33,250 nt of DNA, taken from Methanobacteriota archaeon (GTDB lineage Archaea; Thermoplasmatota; Poseidoniia; Poseidoniales; Poseidoniaceae). The notes below the pieces were generated by a model. That model was given only the letters and a program-made list of their open reading frames with translations, did no database searches and was not told the DNA's origin. The stretch lies in contig JAPOIF010000003.1 of NCBI GenBank assembly GCA_029979085.1, forward strand, positions 1 through 33,250, given 5' to 3'. This document shows positions 32,796 through 33,250 of this stretch, piece by piece; position 1 is the first letter of the stretch, and each line of letters begins with the position of its first letter. The translations under genes were made by a program, and so were the position numbers.

Positions 32796-33250
32796 ATGGC
32801 GGATAATCCCATCAGCGCCCTGCATCGTCTCCGTGCAACAAGTGGTCCAAAAGAGACCGTTGGACTCAGTGATGAAGTCATCATGGATTTTTGCAGTTCG
32901 GACAATGAGTTGGTTCAAGCAATCCACGAAGCTGTGGACGTTCACCACACATTGATGGAAGAGTTTGGGCAAGACATCATGTCTCTACCAGAAGCAGAAC
33001 TCATTCAACATCTCCAATCCGACTATGTCAACTTCTATTCCGCTGCAACGGTTAACCCATACATTCCTATCGCAGGTAGAGGCCCTTGGTTGGTCACGGC
33101 ATGTGGTGCAGTTCTCCATGACAATGGTGGTTACGGAATGCTCGGTAGTGGACATGGGCCTTCATCCATCATCGATGCCATGAGCGAGAACTGGGTCATG
33201 GCGAACGTCATGACGCCCTCGTTCTCTCAAAAGCGCCTCGGTGATCGACT
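32796..33250 (+). CDS. Class III (PLP-dependent) aminotransferase, 3'-truncated by window edge
   Basis: The N-terminal 151 residues of a fold-type I transaminase. After a helical lead (ADNPISALHRLRATSG...), the stretch NFYSAATVNPYIPIAGRGPW, then LVTACGAVLHDNGGYGMLGSGH, matches the class III N-terminal pattern in which a short beta hairpin (usually G-x-x-L-x-D-x-x-G) leads to a G-x-G-H motif. The wording is nearest to the lysine 6-aminotransferase-like branch I know, but the substrate cannot be set without the PLP-binding half, which lies beyond the window. The ATG at 32796 is the only in-frame start after a TGA at 32781. No Shine-Dalgarno is at the normal distance (AGGAG is 20 bases upstream), so the transcript may be leaderless. 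The gene is divergent from the PRC-barrel-like gene across the AT-rich block. Confidence 0.8.
   Translation, partial: MADNPISALHRLRATSGPKETVGLSDEVIMDFCSSDNELVQAIHEAVDVHHTLMEEFGQDIMSLPEAELIQHLQSDYVNFYSAATVNPYIPIAGRGPWLVTACGAVLHDNGGYGMLGSGHGPSSIIDAMSENWVMANVMTPSFSQKRLGDR

Overview
The window reads as chromosomal DNA of a planktonic euryarchaeon, most likely marine group II (Candidatus Poseidoniales). The archaeal assignment is firm. It rests on archaeal EF-1A next to S10, the order L7Ae-S28e-L24e-NDK-aIF5B, a family B DNA polymerase, a GINS-like protein, tRNA genes with encoded CCA, and TATA-type promoters. The group II assignment is inference from gene style: very large N-glycosylation-rich surface proteins with one C-terminal membrane anchor, thrombospondin type 3 repeats, and a cytosolic tail ending in an LPEGWTMDQW-type motif. 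No phage, transposon, integrase, CRISPR array or rRNA was seen.

Layout. 1-4840 (+): 3' part of polB, a PKD lipoprotein, then EF-1A and S10. 4886-5872 (-): a GINS51-like replication protein. 5979-12299 (+): a 2106-residue surface protein, followed by tRNA-Leu(CAA). 12422-15056 (-): a PIN-TPR protein and a phosphoglycolate phosphatase-type HAD enzyme. 15112-19664 (+): a P1B metal ATPase, a winged-helix regulator, a triple zinc-ribbon protein and a CDP-alcohol phosphatidyltransferase. 19766-24716 (+): an 835-residue coiled-coil protein and a calcium-repeat surface protein. 24717-29715 (-): a small unknown protein, a ribbon-helix-helix protein, ParA, MoxR, aIF5B and NDK. 29770-32395 (-): L24e, S28e, L7Ae, PRPP synthetase, tRNA-Ile(GAT) and a PRC-barrel-like protein. 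32396-32795: an AT-rich gene-free block. 32796-33250 (+): the start of a class III aminotransferase.

How the genes fit together. Translation and nucleotide genes form the usual archaeal operons. Replication and segregation genes (PolB, GINS-like, ParA with an RHH protein) and an AT-rich, repeat-bearing intergenic block lie within 33 kb, which makes an origin-proximal location worth testing. The second theme is the cell envelope: a lipoprotein, two large anchored surface proteins, a phospholipid-synthesis enzyme and a long coiled-coil protein.

The strongest unexplained signals are these: (1) a ParA-RHH-small ORF cassette with a 9-bp inverted repeat just upstream of the RHH start; (2) a perfect 10-bp hairpin covering the ribosome binding site of the giant surface-protein gene; (3) the AT-rich block with three TTCAATTGGAA repeats and two overlapping palindromes; (4) the long coiled-coil protein with a triplicated TATLRPVQ-type tail motif. 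All coordinates and compositions were worked out by hand, with no database search.
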